From an uncultured Sulfitobacter sp. (GTDB lineage Bacteria; Pseudomonadota; Alphaproteobacteria; Rhodobacterales; Rhodobacteraceae): a stretch of DNA of 64,000 nt. Position 1 is the first letter of the stretch. Every line of letters starts with the position of its first letter. The DNA lies in assembly GCA_947501805.1 (NCBI GenBank), contig CANMXJ010000010.1, positions 1-64,000 of the forward strand, given 5' to 3'. A model generated the notes under the pieces. That model did not search any database. It saw only the letters and a list, made by a program, of their open reading frames with translations, and had not been told where the DNA came from. A program made the position numbers and the translations under genes. Of the stretch, positions 27,227 to 35,866 are shown piece by piece.

Positions 27227-28045
27227 TTAGCGTGCGACATTAATGTAGTTCGGGCGCAACACCATTATTGTCGGACGCGAAGGCAAACGGTCCAGCGATA
27301 CGGTCAGGGACGGGCCACCCACCTCCACAATCGAAAAATCGTCCCGCATGCCAACGAGGAAATCATCCAATGCAAAATCTGAAAACCAGTGCATCGGAAT
27401 AACGATTGACGATTTCAGCCGGTTCAGCACTGCAATCATTGTTGGCTGATCCAGCGTATATCCCCCATCAACAGGTGCCATCACCACATCAAGTCGCCCC
27501 AAGGCCGCATATTGCGCCGCATCCGGCGCGTGGTGCAAATGCCCCAGATGCCCAATGCACAGACCGGCCATCTCAAACACAAAAATCGAATTCCCCTCGT
27601 CTTCGACTCCGGAGAACTGCGACCGGATGTCAGTTGAAACATTGCGCACCAGCACCTCACCCAGATCAAGATGGTGATCAATGCCTTTGCCGAACTCCCC
27701 CCAACCGCGCAGCACATGGGGGATCGCCGGATCGGGGAAGGCTGTCCAATGGGTGTCATGGGCGTGGTTCATCGTCACCACATCGGGAATGAAAGGCAGT
27801 GTGCCGGTAAACCCGGTGAAATCCGTCACCATGTTTAGCCCGCCATGGCTGCGGATCAGAAAGGACGCATGGGCAATGTAATGGAGATAGACGTTTTCAG
27901 CAGCGACTTCGGGCAGTCTCGCCGGCACCATATAATGCACCTGCGGTGACGCGTCAGCGAGAGCGATGCAATGGCTTGGTGTGCGGTCTTGTGCCTGTGT
28001 AGCTGCGGGCAAAAATAACAAAAGTGACAGGACAAAACGGATCAT
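27227..28045 (-). CDS. Secreted MBL-fold metallohydrolase
   Basis: The 272-residue precursor has a signal peptide (MIRFVLSLLLFLPAATQAQ) and a UlaG-like metallo-beta-lactamase fold. The metal motif reads MNHAHDTHW near residue 93, a slight variant of HxHxDH. Later ligands probably come from HLGHLHH, the Asp in APVDGGYT and the final His in IPMHWF. Periplasmic location is inferred from the signal. The substrate is unknown; the family includes lactonases and phosphodiesterases. ATG 28045 is well placed before the signal peptide. Confidence 0.85.
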   Translation of the reverse strand: MIRFVLSLLLFLPAATQAQDRTPSHCIALADASPQVHYMVPARLPEVAAENVYLHYIAHASFLIRSHGGLNMVTDFTGFTGTLPFIPDVVTMNHAHDTHWTAFPDPAIPHVLRGWGEFGKGIDHHLDLGEVLVRNVSTDIRSQFSGVEDEGNSIFVFEMAGLCIGHLGHLHHAPDAAQYAALGRLDVVMAPVDGGYTLDQPTMIAVLNRLKSSIVIPMHWFSDFALDDFLVGMRDDFSIVEVGGPSLTVSLDRLPSRPTIMVLRPNYINVAR

Positions 28046-28135
28046 AAGGCAGTTCCCCCTGCATGGAAACGTAGCACAAGATCGCGATTGGTCACTACTT
28101 CTTGCGCATTTCCCGTGTGCTGGCAGGACGATAGG

Positions 28136-28720
28136 TCAGCCGGCGTCGGTTTTGCCGCGTCGATCACTGCGCAATGAGGCATAGAGAACGTGGGTGCGCC
28201 AACGCCCTGCAATCTGAAGGTAACTTTGCGCGACACCTTCGTATTTGAAACCGGTTTTTTCCAAGAGCCCCCGCGAGGCCGCGTTCTCAGGCAGGCAGGC
28301 GGCCTCAATGCGACTGAGATCCAACCGCGTGAACGCCTGATGCACCACAGCATGAATCGCTTCGCGCATGTAGCCCTGACGGGTAAACGGCTCTCCGGTC
28401 CAGTAGCCAAGCGTGCCGGACTGGGCCGGACCACGGCGGATATTGTCCAGCGTGATCGCCCCGAGCAACGCCTCATCCTCCCGCCGGATCAGAAATAAAG
28501 GTAATGCAGTGCCAGCGGTGATTGAACGCTGCGCCCAATAAACGCGGTTTGTGAACGCCTTGCGTGACAGATGGTCATCCGCCCAGACGGGTTCCCATTT
28601 GGTCAGATAATCACGGCTTTTGATGCGTAACGCAGTCCAGTCACGGAAATCGGAATGGACCGGCGGACGCAGGGTCAGCCTTTCAGTCTCGATTCGTAGT
28701 TTGCGTTTGAGCAGGAGCAT
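28136..28720 (-). CDS. RimJ/RimL-type GNAT acetyltransferase
   Basis: The 194-residue protein is a GNAT of the ribosomal-protein-alanine-acetyltransferase kind (Acetyltransf_3). It opens with the typical IETERLTLRPPVHSDF, has GTLGYWTGEPFTRQGYMREAI-like acetyl-CoA binding at residues 105-125, and NAASRGLLEKTGFKYEG at the end. The target may be an N-terminal alanine of a protein or a small molecule. Its start codon overlaps the stop of the M16 peptidase gene (ATGA), so it is the last gene of the oxidase-thrC-M16 run. Confidence 0.9.
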   Translation of the reverse strand: MLLLKRKLRIETERLTLRPPVHSDFRDWTALRIKSRDYLTKWEPVWADDHLSRKAFTNRVYWAQRSITAGTALPLFLIRREDEALLGAITLDNIRRGPAQSGTLGYWTGEPFTRQGYMREAIHAVVHQAFTRLDLSRIEAACLPENAASRGLLEKTGFKYEGVAQSYLQIAGRWRTHVLYASLRSDRRGKTDAG

Positions 28721-29982
28721 CAGGCCACGCGGCGCTCTTGCAATTCTTCAAGGCCGGGTGCGCCCTCCACAGGACCATAAAGCGCAAGGGCCGCAGGCGC
28801 AGTCTGTGCCATACGCTCTGCCAGATCACGCACGTCTCCTGTTGTCACAGCATCAATTTTCTCAATTGTCTCTGACAGGGGCGGAATGCGGTCCCAAATC
28901 TGGATCAGCCGGGCCAGACGTTCTGCGCGGTTGGATGGGCTTTCAAGGCCCATCAGCAGCCCCGCTTTCATTTGCGCACGTGCGCGGGCAACTTCTGCCG
29001 GGCTCATGTCCGTTGCTGCACGCTTCATCTCGTCAATCGTGATCATGGCCAGTTCCGGCAGTTGCTCGGCTGATGTGCCTGCATAGATCGTGGTCATACC
29101 GGTATCCGCATAAGCCCCCGCTTGGGCGAAGATCGTGTAGCAAAGACCCCGGTTTTCACGGATTTCCTGAAACAGGCGCGACGACATACCGCCGCCGAGG
29201 GCAGAGGCGTAGATCTGCGCGACATAAATATCGTCCGCGCTGTAGTTCGGAGATTCGAAACCAAGTGCGAAATGCGCCTGTTCCAGTGATTTGACCCGGC
29301 GGGTTTCGCCGCCCTTGAAACTGGCAGCGTCCATTTTGAATAAGGGCTTGGCAGGCATGTCGCCAAACAATTCTTCGGCCAGTTTCACAATTGCGTCGTG
29401 ATCCACAGCACCCGCCGCGGCGAGGACCATTTGTTCGGGGCCGTAGTGGTCAGAGATAAACCCTTGTAGATCAGTCCGGTTGAAGTTGGAGACCCGTTCA
29501 CTTGGGCCAAGGATCGTGCGGCCCAACGCCTGATCGGGATAGGCTTGTTCTTGCAACCAGTCAAAAATCACATCATCCGGCGTGTCGAGCGCCTGACCGA
29601 TTTCCTGCAAAATCACTCCGCGTTCAACCTCGATCTCGTTTGGATCAAGGATCGGATTGCGCAGAATGTCCGCGATGACATCCAGCCCAAGCGCTACATC
29701 GTTTTCGAGAACACGCACGTAATAGGCCGTCACCTCGCGCGAAGTATAAGCGTTGATGTAGCCGCCGACGTCTTCGATCGCTTCGGCAATTTGCAGCGAT
29801 GTGCGTTTGTTCGTGCCTTTGAATGCCATGTGTTCCAGAAAATGCGCGATGCCGTTTTGCTGCGGCGCTTCATGGCGCCCCCCCGCGTTAACCCACACGC
29901 CAATAGAAGCGGAGGCAAGACCCGGCATATGTTCGGTGACGATGCGGAACCCATTGGCGAGACGATGTTCGTTCAGGCTCAT
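28720..29982 (-). CDS. M16 family metallopeptidase (processing-peptidase-like)
   Basis: The 420-residue protein is an M16B zinc peptidase related to the beta subunit of mitochondrial processing peptidase. The inverted zinc motif HFLEHMAFKGT lies near residue 47, and the downstream glutamate is in VERGVILQEI. The C-terminal M16 domain contains the glycine-rich GGGMSSRLFQEIRENRGLCY. This gene directly follows thrC in many alphaproteobacteria; here their coding sequences overlap by ATGA. A natural substrate is not established for bacterial members. Confidence 0.93.
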   Translation of the reverse strand: MSLNEHRLANGFRIVTEHMPGLASASIGVWVNAGGRHEAPQQNGIAHFLEHMAFKGTNKRTSLQIAEAIEDVGGYINAYTSREVTAYYVRVLENDVALGLDVIADILRNPILDPNEIEVERGVILQEIGQALDTPDDVIFDWLQEQAYPDQALGRTILGPSERVSNFNRTDLQGFISDHYGPEQMVLAAAGAVDHDAIVKLAEELFGDMPAKPLFKMDAASFKGGETRRVKSLEQAHFALGFESPNYSADDIYVAQIYASALGGGMSSRLFQEIRENRGLCYTIFAQAGAYADTGMTTIYAGTSAEQLPELAMITIDEMKRAATDMSPAEVARARAQMKAGLLMGLESPSNRAERLARLIQIWDRIPPLSETIEKIDAVTTGDVRDLAERMAQTAPAALALYGPVEGAPGLEELQERRVA

Positions 29983-31367
29983 GTGTTGAGGGCCCCGTTG
30001 ATATGCGCCTTGAGCGCGGTAAGGTCATTGGCGACACGGGTCAGGCGTTCGGGACGCTCAAACAGGTCGGCCATACGGGCGGGCAATGGTGGGCGGATGC
30101 CTGTCGCCGCTTCAACCGCATCCGGGAATTTGGCGGGGTGCGCTGTGGCAAGAGTGATCATCGGGGTAATCGCCTCGCGCTGCTCGTTGGCGACTTTGAC
30201 GCCAACAGCTGAGTGCGGACAGAGCAATTCGCCGGTTGTCGCGAGCGACGATGTGATGGTTGCAGTGGTTTCAGTCTCGGAGGCGCGACCGGATGAATAG
30301 ATATCCTGCAAGGACTGCATCGCCCCTTGGGAGACATCGAAACCACCCTCACCAAGTTCATTCATCAGTTGCGCCACCGCATTGCCGTCACGCCCGTAGG
30401 CGTCAAACAATGCACGTTCAAAATTGGAACTCACCTGAATGTCCATCGACGGACTGATGGAGGGATGCACGCCGCCCTTGTGATAGCCCTGCCCCTTTAG
30501 GCAACGGTCCAGAATGTCGTTCTGGTTGGTGGCCACAACAAGATCTTTGATCGGGAGGCCCATCTGTTTGGCAATGTAGCCTGCAAAAATATCACCGAAG
30601 TTACCGGTTGGGACGGTAAAGCTGATCTCACGCTGCGGTGCACCCAACGAGACTGCGGAAGAGAAATAATAGACGACCTGCGCCAGAACGCGGCCCCAGT
30701 TGATCGAATTCACGCCAGCGAGTTTCACCCCGTCGCGGAATTCGAAATCGTTAAACATGTCTTTCAGACGCGCTTGGCAGTCATCAAAATCACCGTCGAC
30801 GGCAAGCGCATGCACGTTACTTTCAACCGGCGTTGTCATCTGACGACGCTGCACATCGCTGACGCGGCCATGCGGATAGAGGATAAAGACATCCACATTG
30901 TCGAGACCGCGAAACGCCTCTATCGCGGCGGAGCCTGTATCACCGGAAGTTGCGCCAACGATGGTGACACGCTCACCTTTACGCCCCAGCGCCTTCTGGA
31001 ACATCTGGCCAATCAGCTGCATGGCAAAGTCTTTGAATGCCAATGTGGGACCGTGGAACAATTCCAGCAGGAAATGGTTCGGGGCTAATTGCACCAGTGG
31101 CGCGCGGGTATCATGTCCGAAGGTGTCGTAAGCGTTGGCGATCAACTCGCGAAACTCATCGTCGGTGAAGGTATCCCCTATGAAAGGACGCATGACCGTG
31201 AAAGCAACGTCTTCGTAAGACTGGCCTGACATGGCGGCGATTTGCGCACGGCTCAGTGTCGGGATCGTTTCAGGCACATAAAGGCCACCGTCACGGGCAA
31301 GGCCGGTCAACATCGCCTCTTCAAAACTCAGAACGGGCGCTGTGCCGCGGGTGGAAATGTAGCGCAT
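29979..31367 (-). CDS. thrC: Threonine synthase
   Basis: ThrC converts O-phosphohomoserine to threonine with pyridoxal phosphate. The 462-residue product starts MRYISTRGTAPVLSFEEA and has the PLP lysine in GPTLAFKDFAMQ, the phosphate-binding GATSGDTGSAAIEA and the FTVPTGNFGDIFAGY motif. Length fits the long (class II) enzyme. ATG 31367 is chosen because homologues start MRYISTRG; the upstream frame overlaps surf1. It ends in an ATGA overlap with the M16 gene. Confidence 0.95.
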   Translation of the reverse strand: MRYISTRGTAPVLSFEEAMLTGLARDGGLYVPETIPTLSRAQIAAMSGQSYEDVAFTVMRPFIGDTFTDDEFRELIANAYDTFGHDTRAPLVQLAPNHFLLELFHGPTLAFKDFAMQLIGQMFQKALGRKGERVTIVGATSGDTGSAAIEAFRGLDNVDVFILYPHGRVSDVQRRQMTTPVESNVHALAVDGDFDDCQARLKDMFNDFEFRDGVKLAGVNSINWGRVLAQVVYYFSSAVSLGAPQREISFTVPTGNFGDIFAGYIAKQMGLPIKDLVVATNQNDILDRCLKGQGYHKGGVHPSISPSMDIQVSSNFERALFDAYGRDGNAVAQLMNELGEGGFDVSQGAMQSLQDIYSSGRASETETTATITSSLATTGELLCPHSAVGVKVANEQREAITPMITLATAHPAKFPDAVEAATGIRPPLPARMADLFERPERLTRVANDLTALKAHINGALNT

Positions 31368-31372
31368 GGGTA

Positions 31373-32050
31373 TCAGCTTTCGGATGTGGGCGCGCGACGG
31401 CGGCGCAGGAACAGGACGGACATGGCAAGCCAGATGGCGGCCAGCGAGAACCATGTAATGGCATATTGAAGGTGATCATTGGGGATGCGGCTGGTATCGA
31501 CGGGCAGCGGTGTGACGGCAGGATCATCATTTGATGTCTCACGAACAACCAGCAGGATATTTCCCGTGCCCAAAGCAGTGGCGAGGGCATCGACATCACG
31601 GGCAAACCAGATGTTGTTGGCCAGATCAGGTTCGGGCGTGAAACCGTCTGTTTCCTGTGGCCATTGCAGGTTGCCGGTCAGCGTGATGGGGCCTGTTGGC
31701 GTAACGATATCTCTGGCCTCTACAGATACAAAACCACGATCAACCAAAAGGCGGGCGTCGTCTGTGTCAAATGCAGTGATCAAACGATAACCGGCTCCGA
31801 CATCTTTCTGGGAAACCAGCACACGAACCGTCTCGCCGCGGAACTCACCGGTCACTTCAACCGGAAGATAGGCATCCGCAACTGTATCAGGGTCGCTTGG
31901 CAATGCGACGGGGGCCGCCAGAATACGCGAGTCAATATCTGCAATCACGCCTTCTTTCCACGACAGTCTTTGCATTTGCCACACGCCAAGTGCCACCAGA
32001 ATGGCAGCACCACCAAGGCCGACAATGAGCAGGAAAAGGGCGCGGTTCAT
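31373..32050 (-). CDS. SURF1 family cytochrome oxidase biogenesis protein
   Basis: SURF1 proteins help insert heme a into subunit I of cytochrome aa3 oxidase. The 225-residue protein has the two-helix layout of the family: an N-terminal helix followed by LGVWQMQRLSWKEG, a periplasmic domain with VLVSQKDVGAGYRLITAF and LVDRGFVS, and a C-terminal helix preceded by LQYAITWFSLA. ATG 32050 puts the start just before the first helix; ATG 32068 is a possible alternative. It lies 5 nt upstream of the thrC start and downstream of a terminator-like hairpin after ctaE. Confidence 0.92.
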   Translation of the reverse strand: MNRALFLLIVGLGGAAILVALGVWQMQRLSWKEGVIADIDSRILAAPVALPSDPDTVADAYLPVEVTGEFRGETVRVLVSQKDVGAGYRLITAFDTDDARLLVDRGFVSVEARDIVTPTGPITLTGNLQWPQETDGFTPEPDLANNIWFARDVDALATALGTGNILLVVRETSNDDPAVTPLPVDTSRIPNDHLQYAITWFSLAAIWLAMSVLFLRRRRAPTSES

Positions 32051-32068
32051 GGAGCCAATCAGCCTCAT

Positions 32069-32101
32069 AGAAAAAGCGCGCAAACGGATGTTCGCGCGCT
32101 T
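32069..32101 (-). terminator. Terminator after ctaE
   Basis: AAGCGCGC (32074-32081) and GCGCGCTT (32094-32101) form a perfect 8-bp stem with a 12-nt loop, followed on the minus strand by five U. It sits between ctaE and surf1, so surf1-thrC may be expressed by read-through or from an own promoter. Confidence 0.75.
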
Positions 32102-32148
32102 CGGGTTTTCGTGGATTGGAGCGTCAGATGCAACCCCGCTTTGCGGTC

Positions 32149-32955
32149 TTAGGACGGGATGCCCCAAACGTAGACAGCGAAAAACAAGAAGAGCCAGACC
32201 ACGTCAACGAAGTGCCAGTACCAGGCCGCCGCTTCGAATCCGACATGCTGTTCCGGTGTGAAATCGCCCTTGATCGCACGGATCAGGCAAACCCCCAGAA
32301 AGATGGTACCGATGATGACGTGAAAGCCGTGGAAACCGGTGGCCATAAAGAAGTTCGAGAAGAACTTGTCACCGCCGAATACCCAGCCTTCGTGCAGCAG
32401 ATGCGCATATTCGTAGGCCTGCAAAGCCGTAAACGCGATGCCAAGCACGATAGAGATCGCAAGTCCTGCAATCAGGTCCTTACGGTTGTTTTCATGCACA
32501 AGCGCATGGTGCGCCCAAGTAACGGCACAACCGGACAACAGCAGAATCAAAGTGTTGATCAACGGAAGGTGGAAAGCATCAACCTGATAGATCTCCGGTG
32601 GCACATAGGTTGACCCTACATATTCGTTCATCGGATAGATCGCGTGCTTGAAGAATGACCAGAACCAAGCGGCAAAGAACATCACTTCAGACATGATAAA
32701 CAGGATAAAGCCGTAGCGCAGGCCGATACGCACAACAGCCGTGTGATCGCCAATCCGGCTTTCCAGCACAACGTCACGCCACCAGCCGAACATCACATAA
32801 AGTGTTGCAACAAAACCGCCCAAAAACAGAAAGGGCGTTATATCATGCATCCAGAGCACGGCCCCAAACAGCATGACAAAGCCAGCAATTGCGCCCAGCA
32901 GTGGCCAAGTGGATGGCGCGAGGATGTGGTAGTCGTGGTTCTTTGCGTGGGCCAT
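32149..32955 (-). CDS. ctaE: Cytochrome c oxidase subunit III
   Basis: The 268-residue integral membrane protein is subunit III of the aa3-type oxidase, with about seven helices. Typical segments are [39 protein letters not shown]-like helix 3 with the conserved Glu, [15 protein letters not shown], and the family ending [17 protein letters not shown]. Subunit III stabilises the catalytic core and proton uptake. It follows ctaG by 15 nt. The gene is also known as coxC. Confidence 0.96.
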   Translation of the reverse strand: MAHAKNHDYHILAPSTWPLLGAIAGFVMLFGAVLWMHDITPFLFLGGFVATLYVMFGWWRDVVLESRIGDHTAVVRIGLRYGFILFIMSEVMFFAAWFWSFFKHAIYPMNEYVGSTYVPPEIYQVDAFHLPLINTLILLLSGCAVTWAHHALVHENNRKDLIAGLAISIVLGIAFTALQAYEYAHLLHEGWVFGGDKFFSNFFMATGFHGFHVIIGTIFLGVCLIRAIKGDFTPEQHVGFEAAAWYWHFVDVVWLFLFFAVYVWGIPS

Positions 32956-32970
32956 GGCTGGCGGTCCTTC

Positions 32971-33546
32971 TTAGTTCAGGTCTGTTGTGGTCGCTGCATC
33001 GAGGGCTGCGTAACCTTCGGGCAGATCAATTTCGTAGAATGTATAGGAAAGCGTGATGGTGTGTACATACTTCCCATCGCGATCCTTGACAATTTCGGGG
33101 TCGACAAAAAAGCTGACGGGCATCTGAACGGTCTCACCGGGGGCCAGAACCTGTTCCTCAAAGCAGAAGCAGTCGATTTTGTCGAAAAACGCGCCCGCGG
33201 TGTAGGGCGTGACGTTATAGCTCGCTTGACCTGCAATCGGGCGGCTGGTCGGGTTGTGCGCCTCGTAAAACGCCAAAGCGGTTTCGCCGATACGGACTTC
33301 CATCTCGCGAACGACCGGTTTGAATTCCCACGCCATGTTGTTGTTCAGCGTGCCGTCAAAGCGCACCTTGATCGTTTGATCCAGAATTTCGTCCGAGGCA
33401 TATTCGACTTGCCCCGGCACCCCACCAAAGCCTGTGACGCGGCAGAACCAGTCATAGAACGGGACGGATGCCCACGCGAGGCCGCCCATCACCACGACAA
33501 GCGAGACAGTTTGTGCAACAGTTCTTGCCGGACCCGTCAACGCCAT
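32971..33546 (-). CDS. ctaG: Cytochrome c oxidase assembly protein CtaG (Cox11)
   Basis: CtaG/Cox11 delivers copper to the CuB centre of subunit I. The 191-residue protein has one N-terminal membrane anchor (VAQTVSLVVVMGGLAWASVP) and a periplasmic domain with a Cys in VPFYDWFCRVTGFGG and the copper-binding pair CFCFEEQ near residue 130. All expected cysteines are present. It overlaps the 63-residue gene by one codon-phase-shifted base and precedes ctaE, the classical order. Confidence 0.95.
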   Translation of the reverse strand: MALTGPARTVAQTVSLVVVMGGLAWASVPFYDWFCRVTGFGGVPGQVEYASDEILDQTIKVRFDGTLNNNMAWEFKPVVREMEVRIGETALAFYEAHNPTSRPIAGQASYNVTPYTAGAFFDKIDCFCFEEQVLAPGETVQMPVSFFVDPEIVKDRDGKYVHTITLSYTFYEIDLPEGYAALDAATTTDLN

Positions 33547-33737
33547 CAGTTGTCTCCCTGTGCAGATGTCCCACTTGCCTGCCCAACTGTGCCGGGTGCT
33601 GTAGCAAAATCGATCTGGGTGATTTTCACAAACGTCAGCGCCATGACCAGCACGACAAATCCGCCGAGCATCAGGCCAACGCCAACATTGCGTCCTTTAC
33701 GCCGCCCGTGCATTTCATGTTCCGCGCGTATCGCCAT
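33546..33737 (-). CDS. Small membrane protein of the oxidase cluster (CoxF-like)
   Basis: The 63-residue protein has a basic N-terminus (HGRRKGRN) and one hydrophobic helix (VGVGLMLGGFVVLVMALTFV) followed by a polar tail. A small ORF of this kind lies between ctaB and ctaG in many alphaproteobacteria (CoxF in the Paracoccus/Rhodobacter literature). Its start overlaps the ctaB stop and its stop overlaps the ctaG start, so it is coupled with both. A role in oxidase assembly is inferred from position. Confidence 0.8.
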   Translation of the reverse strand: MAIRAEHEMHGRRKGRNVGVGLMLGGFVVLVMALTFVKITQIDFATAPGTVGQASGTSAQGDN

Positions 33738-34672
33738 TACCAGCCTCCAAGACCATAGGGGCGCAATGTCGCTTCGATCAGGATCGCGCCGAAATGCAAG
33801 AACAAATAGTAAAGTGACAGACGGAAGAATTTGCGCTCGACCAGATAATTGTCTTTCTCGGCCATGGCTTCGTCGCGCTGCCAGATGCGGTAGGCCCCCA
33901 GCAGGAAGAGCGCGTTCAGCACGATGGCAAAGCTCAGATAGATATAGCCGCCAATGGCCGTGAAACCTGTGCCAACCGCAAGGATCGCCAGCAGCACGGT
34001 ATAGGCAACGATGTGCCGACGAGTGGAGGGACGACCATGCGTAACCGTAAGCATTGGCACGTCGGCATCGTCATAATCCGAGCGCATGAACAGGGCCAGC
34101 GCCCAGAAATGCGGCGGCGTCCACATGAAGATCAACGCAAACATCAACCAAGCTTCAACCGAAAAACTGCCGGTGGCGATGATCCAGCCGATAACAGGCG
34201 GGAAAGCACCAGCTGCCCCACCGATTACAATATTCTGGGGCGTGGAACGCTTGAGCCACATGGTGTAGAAAATCGCGTAAAACAAGATGGTAAACAGCAA
34301 CATACCTGCGGCAAGCAGATTTGCGCTGAGCGCCAGCATCATGACGGATAGACCGGAAAGAGCGACACCAAGGGCCAGGGCCTCGCCCGGCTGTACTTTG
34401 CCAGCAGGGATCGGGCGTTTGGCCGTGCGTTTCATAACCGCATCAATATCGGCGTCCCACCACATGTTAAGCGCGCCGGACGCCCCTGCCCCGATAGCCA
34501 CAAAAAGGATCGACGCAAACCCGATCACAGGATGCACGGAAACGGGCGCGGCAAGCATGCCGACCAAAGCCGTAAACACGACAAGCTGCATCACGCGAGG
34601 TTTCAAAAGTGCGAAGTAGTCGCCCAATTGTGCCTCGTACTCTGTCGCTGGTGTATTGGTGATGTCAGTCAT
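33737..34672 (-). CDS. ctaB: Protoheme IX farnesyltransferase
   Basis: CtaB (CyoE) attaches a farnesyl group to heme b, making heme O on the way to heme A for the aa3 oxidase. The 311-residue membrane protein has about nine helices and the two prenyltransferase motifs: NMWWDADIDAVMKRTAKRPI (residues about 75-95, Asp-rich) and the FMRSDYDDADVPML loop. ATG 34672 is preferred to the upstream frame, which crosses the hairpin at 34724-34746. Confidence 0.95.
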   Translation of the reverse strand: MTDITNTPATEYEAQLGDYFALLKPRVMQLVVFTALVGMLAAPVSVHPVIGFASILFVAIGAGASGALNMWWDADIDAVMKRTAKRPIPAGKVQPGEALALGVALSGLSVMMLALSANLLAAGMLLFTILFYAIFYTMWLKRSTPQNIVIGGAAGAFPPVIGWIIATGSFSVEAWLMFALIFMWTPPHFWALALFMRSDYDDADVPMLTVTHGRPSTRRHIVAYTVLLAILAVGTGFTAIGGYIYLSFAIVLNALFLLGAYRIWQRDEAMAEKDNYLVERKFFRLSLYYLFLHFGAILIEATLRPYGLGGW

Positions 34673-34723
34673 AACAACCTGTTTTGGTGGAGGGGCGGGA
34701 TCATTTCCGCCACGCGCGGGCGA

Positions 34724-34746
34724 AAGGCGGGGATTTCCCCCGCCTT
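34724..34746 (-). terminator. Hairpin between coxB and ctaB
   Basis: AAGGCGGGG (34724-34732) and CCCCGCCTT (34738-34746) form a perfect 9-bp stem with a five-base loop, 6 nt after the coxB stop. Only three U follow on the minus strand, so it probably attenuates or protects the 3' end of coxB message and does not end transcription fully. Confidence 0.65.
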
Positions 34747-34751
34747 CGGGT

Positions 34752-35675
34752 TTACTTGGAGGCAACAGTCACAGCTTGTGGAATACCTGCGTATTCCTCT
34801 TTGGCTTTGCCGATCCATTCTGCGTAGGCTTCCTCGGATACAACTTTGACCGTGATCGGCATATATGCATGGGCCTGACCGCAAAGTTCGGAACACTGAC
34901 CAAAGTACACGCCTTCACGATCCGCGTTGAACCATAGCTCGGCCAAACGACCCGGAACCGCGTCCTGCTTTACGCCGAATGCTGGGATGGTCCATGCATG
35001 GATCACGTCGGAGCCTGTGACCTGCATCACGATTGTCTTGCCCACTGGCACAACAACGGCCGTGTCTGTCGCCAACAGCCATTCGTTGCGCGAATAACCA
35101 GCGTCTTCCAGCTTCTTGATCATCGGCTCGTTAAGAAGGTTGGCAACCGCGCCCGCTTCTTCCTCTTCCGAGGACAGCGTCGCTGGTGCGCCGATCATAT
35201 AGCTGTCAAAGCCAAAACCGTCGTCGACGTATTCATAGGACCAGTACCACTGGTTGCCGATCGCCTTGATCGTCACATCAGCCTCGGGAATTTCCTGCTG
35301 ACGGAACAGAATTGGCAGGGAGTAAGCACCAATCAGTACGAGAACGAGGATCGGACCAATAGTCCAAGCCACTTCGACGGGTGTGTGGTGGGTAAAGGAC
35401 GCAGGCGTCGGATTGCGCTTGGCGTTAAAGCGAAATGCGACCCAAAGGATCAGGCCTGTCACAAAAACCGTGATGACGGTGATAATCACGAGAATCAGCC
35501 AATCCAGATCGTGAATGTCTTGCGCAAGGCGGGTGACTGCTGGCTGAAAGCCTGTCAGGCCATCTACAGGGGCGCCGATCACTTCAAGACCGTCGATCCG
35601 CAAAGCGTCCTGCGCCATTGCTGGCAAGGCTGAAGCAGCAGCCATGAGTGCACTGAGAGAGAATAGTTTTTTCAT
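34752..35675 (-). CDS. ctaC: Cytochrome c oxidase subunit II
   Basis: Subunit II (coxB/ctaC) accepts electrons from cytochrome c through its CuA centre. The 307-residue precursor has a signal peptide ([22 protein letters not shown]), two membrane helices (about residues 50-75 and 95-120), the QWYWSYEY motif and the CuA ligands in [10 protein letters not shown] and [12 protein letters not shown]. All CuA residues are present. ATG 35675 starts at the signal peptide. As first gene of the minus-strand run it probably carries the main promoter for ctaB, ctaG and ctaE. Confidence 0.95.
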   Translation of the reverse strand: MKKLFSLSALMAAASALPAMAQDALRIDGLEVIGAPVDGLTGFQPAVTRLAQDIHDLDWLILVIITVITVFVTGLILWVAFRFNAKRNPTPASFTHHTPVEVAWTIGPILVLVLIGAYSLPILFRQQEIPEADVTIKAIGNQWYWSYEYVDDGFGFDSYMIGAPATLSSEEEEAGAVANLLNEPMIKKLEDAGYSRNEWLLATDTAVVVPVGKTIVMQVTGSDVIHAWTIPAFGVKQDAVPGRLAELWFNADREGVYFGQCSELCGQAHAYMPITVKVVSEEAYAEWIGKAKEEYAGIPQAVTVASK

Positions 35676-35779
35676 GTGTCGTCCTGATCTTGTGACCAAA
35701 GTTGGCTACGTATGTCATGGCAGGGTACTTGGTCTGCGCCCCGCCTCACTTGTCTAGCGTTGTATTCTTGATGCTTACA

Positions 35780-35808
35780 ATCATATTCTAAACCCAAGAT
35801 AAAGTCAT
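35780..35808 (-). promoter_or_regulatory. Possible promoter of the oxidase operon
   Basis: On the minus strand ATGACT (35803-35808) and TATGAT (35780-35785) are separated by 17 nt, about 105 nt before the ctaC start. The -10 is good and the -35 moderate. No operator is obvious. Confidence 0.3.
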
Positions 35809-35866
35809 TCGATTGCGTCAAACAGACGCTGCGCGGGAAAATAACCGCAAATACAGGATACCCTTG

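Noticed and set aside
32743-33963. A 406-codon plus-strand frame opposite ctaE, ctaG and ctaB
   Set aside because: The three oxidase biogenesis genes on the other strand are unambiguous. The antisense frame crosses gene boundaries and has no ribosome binding site.
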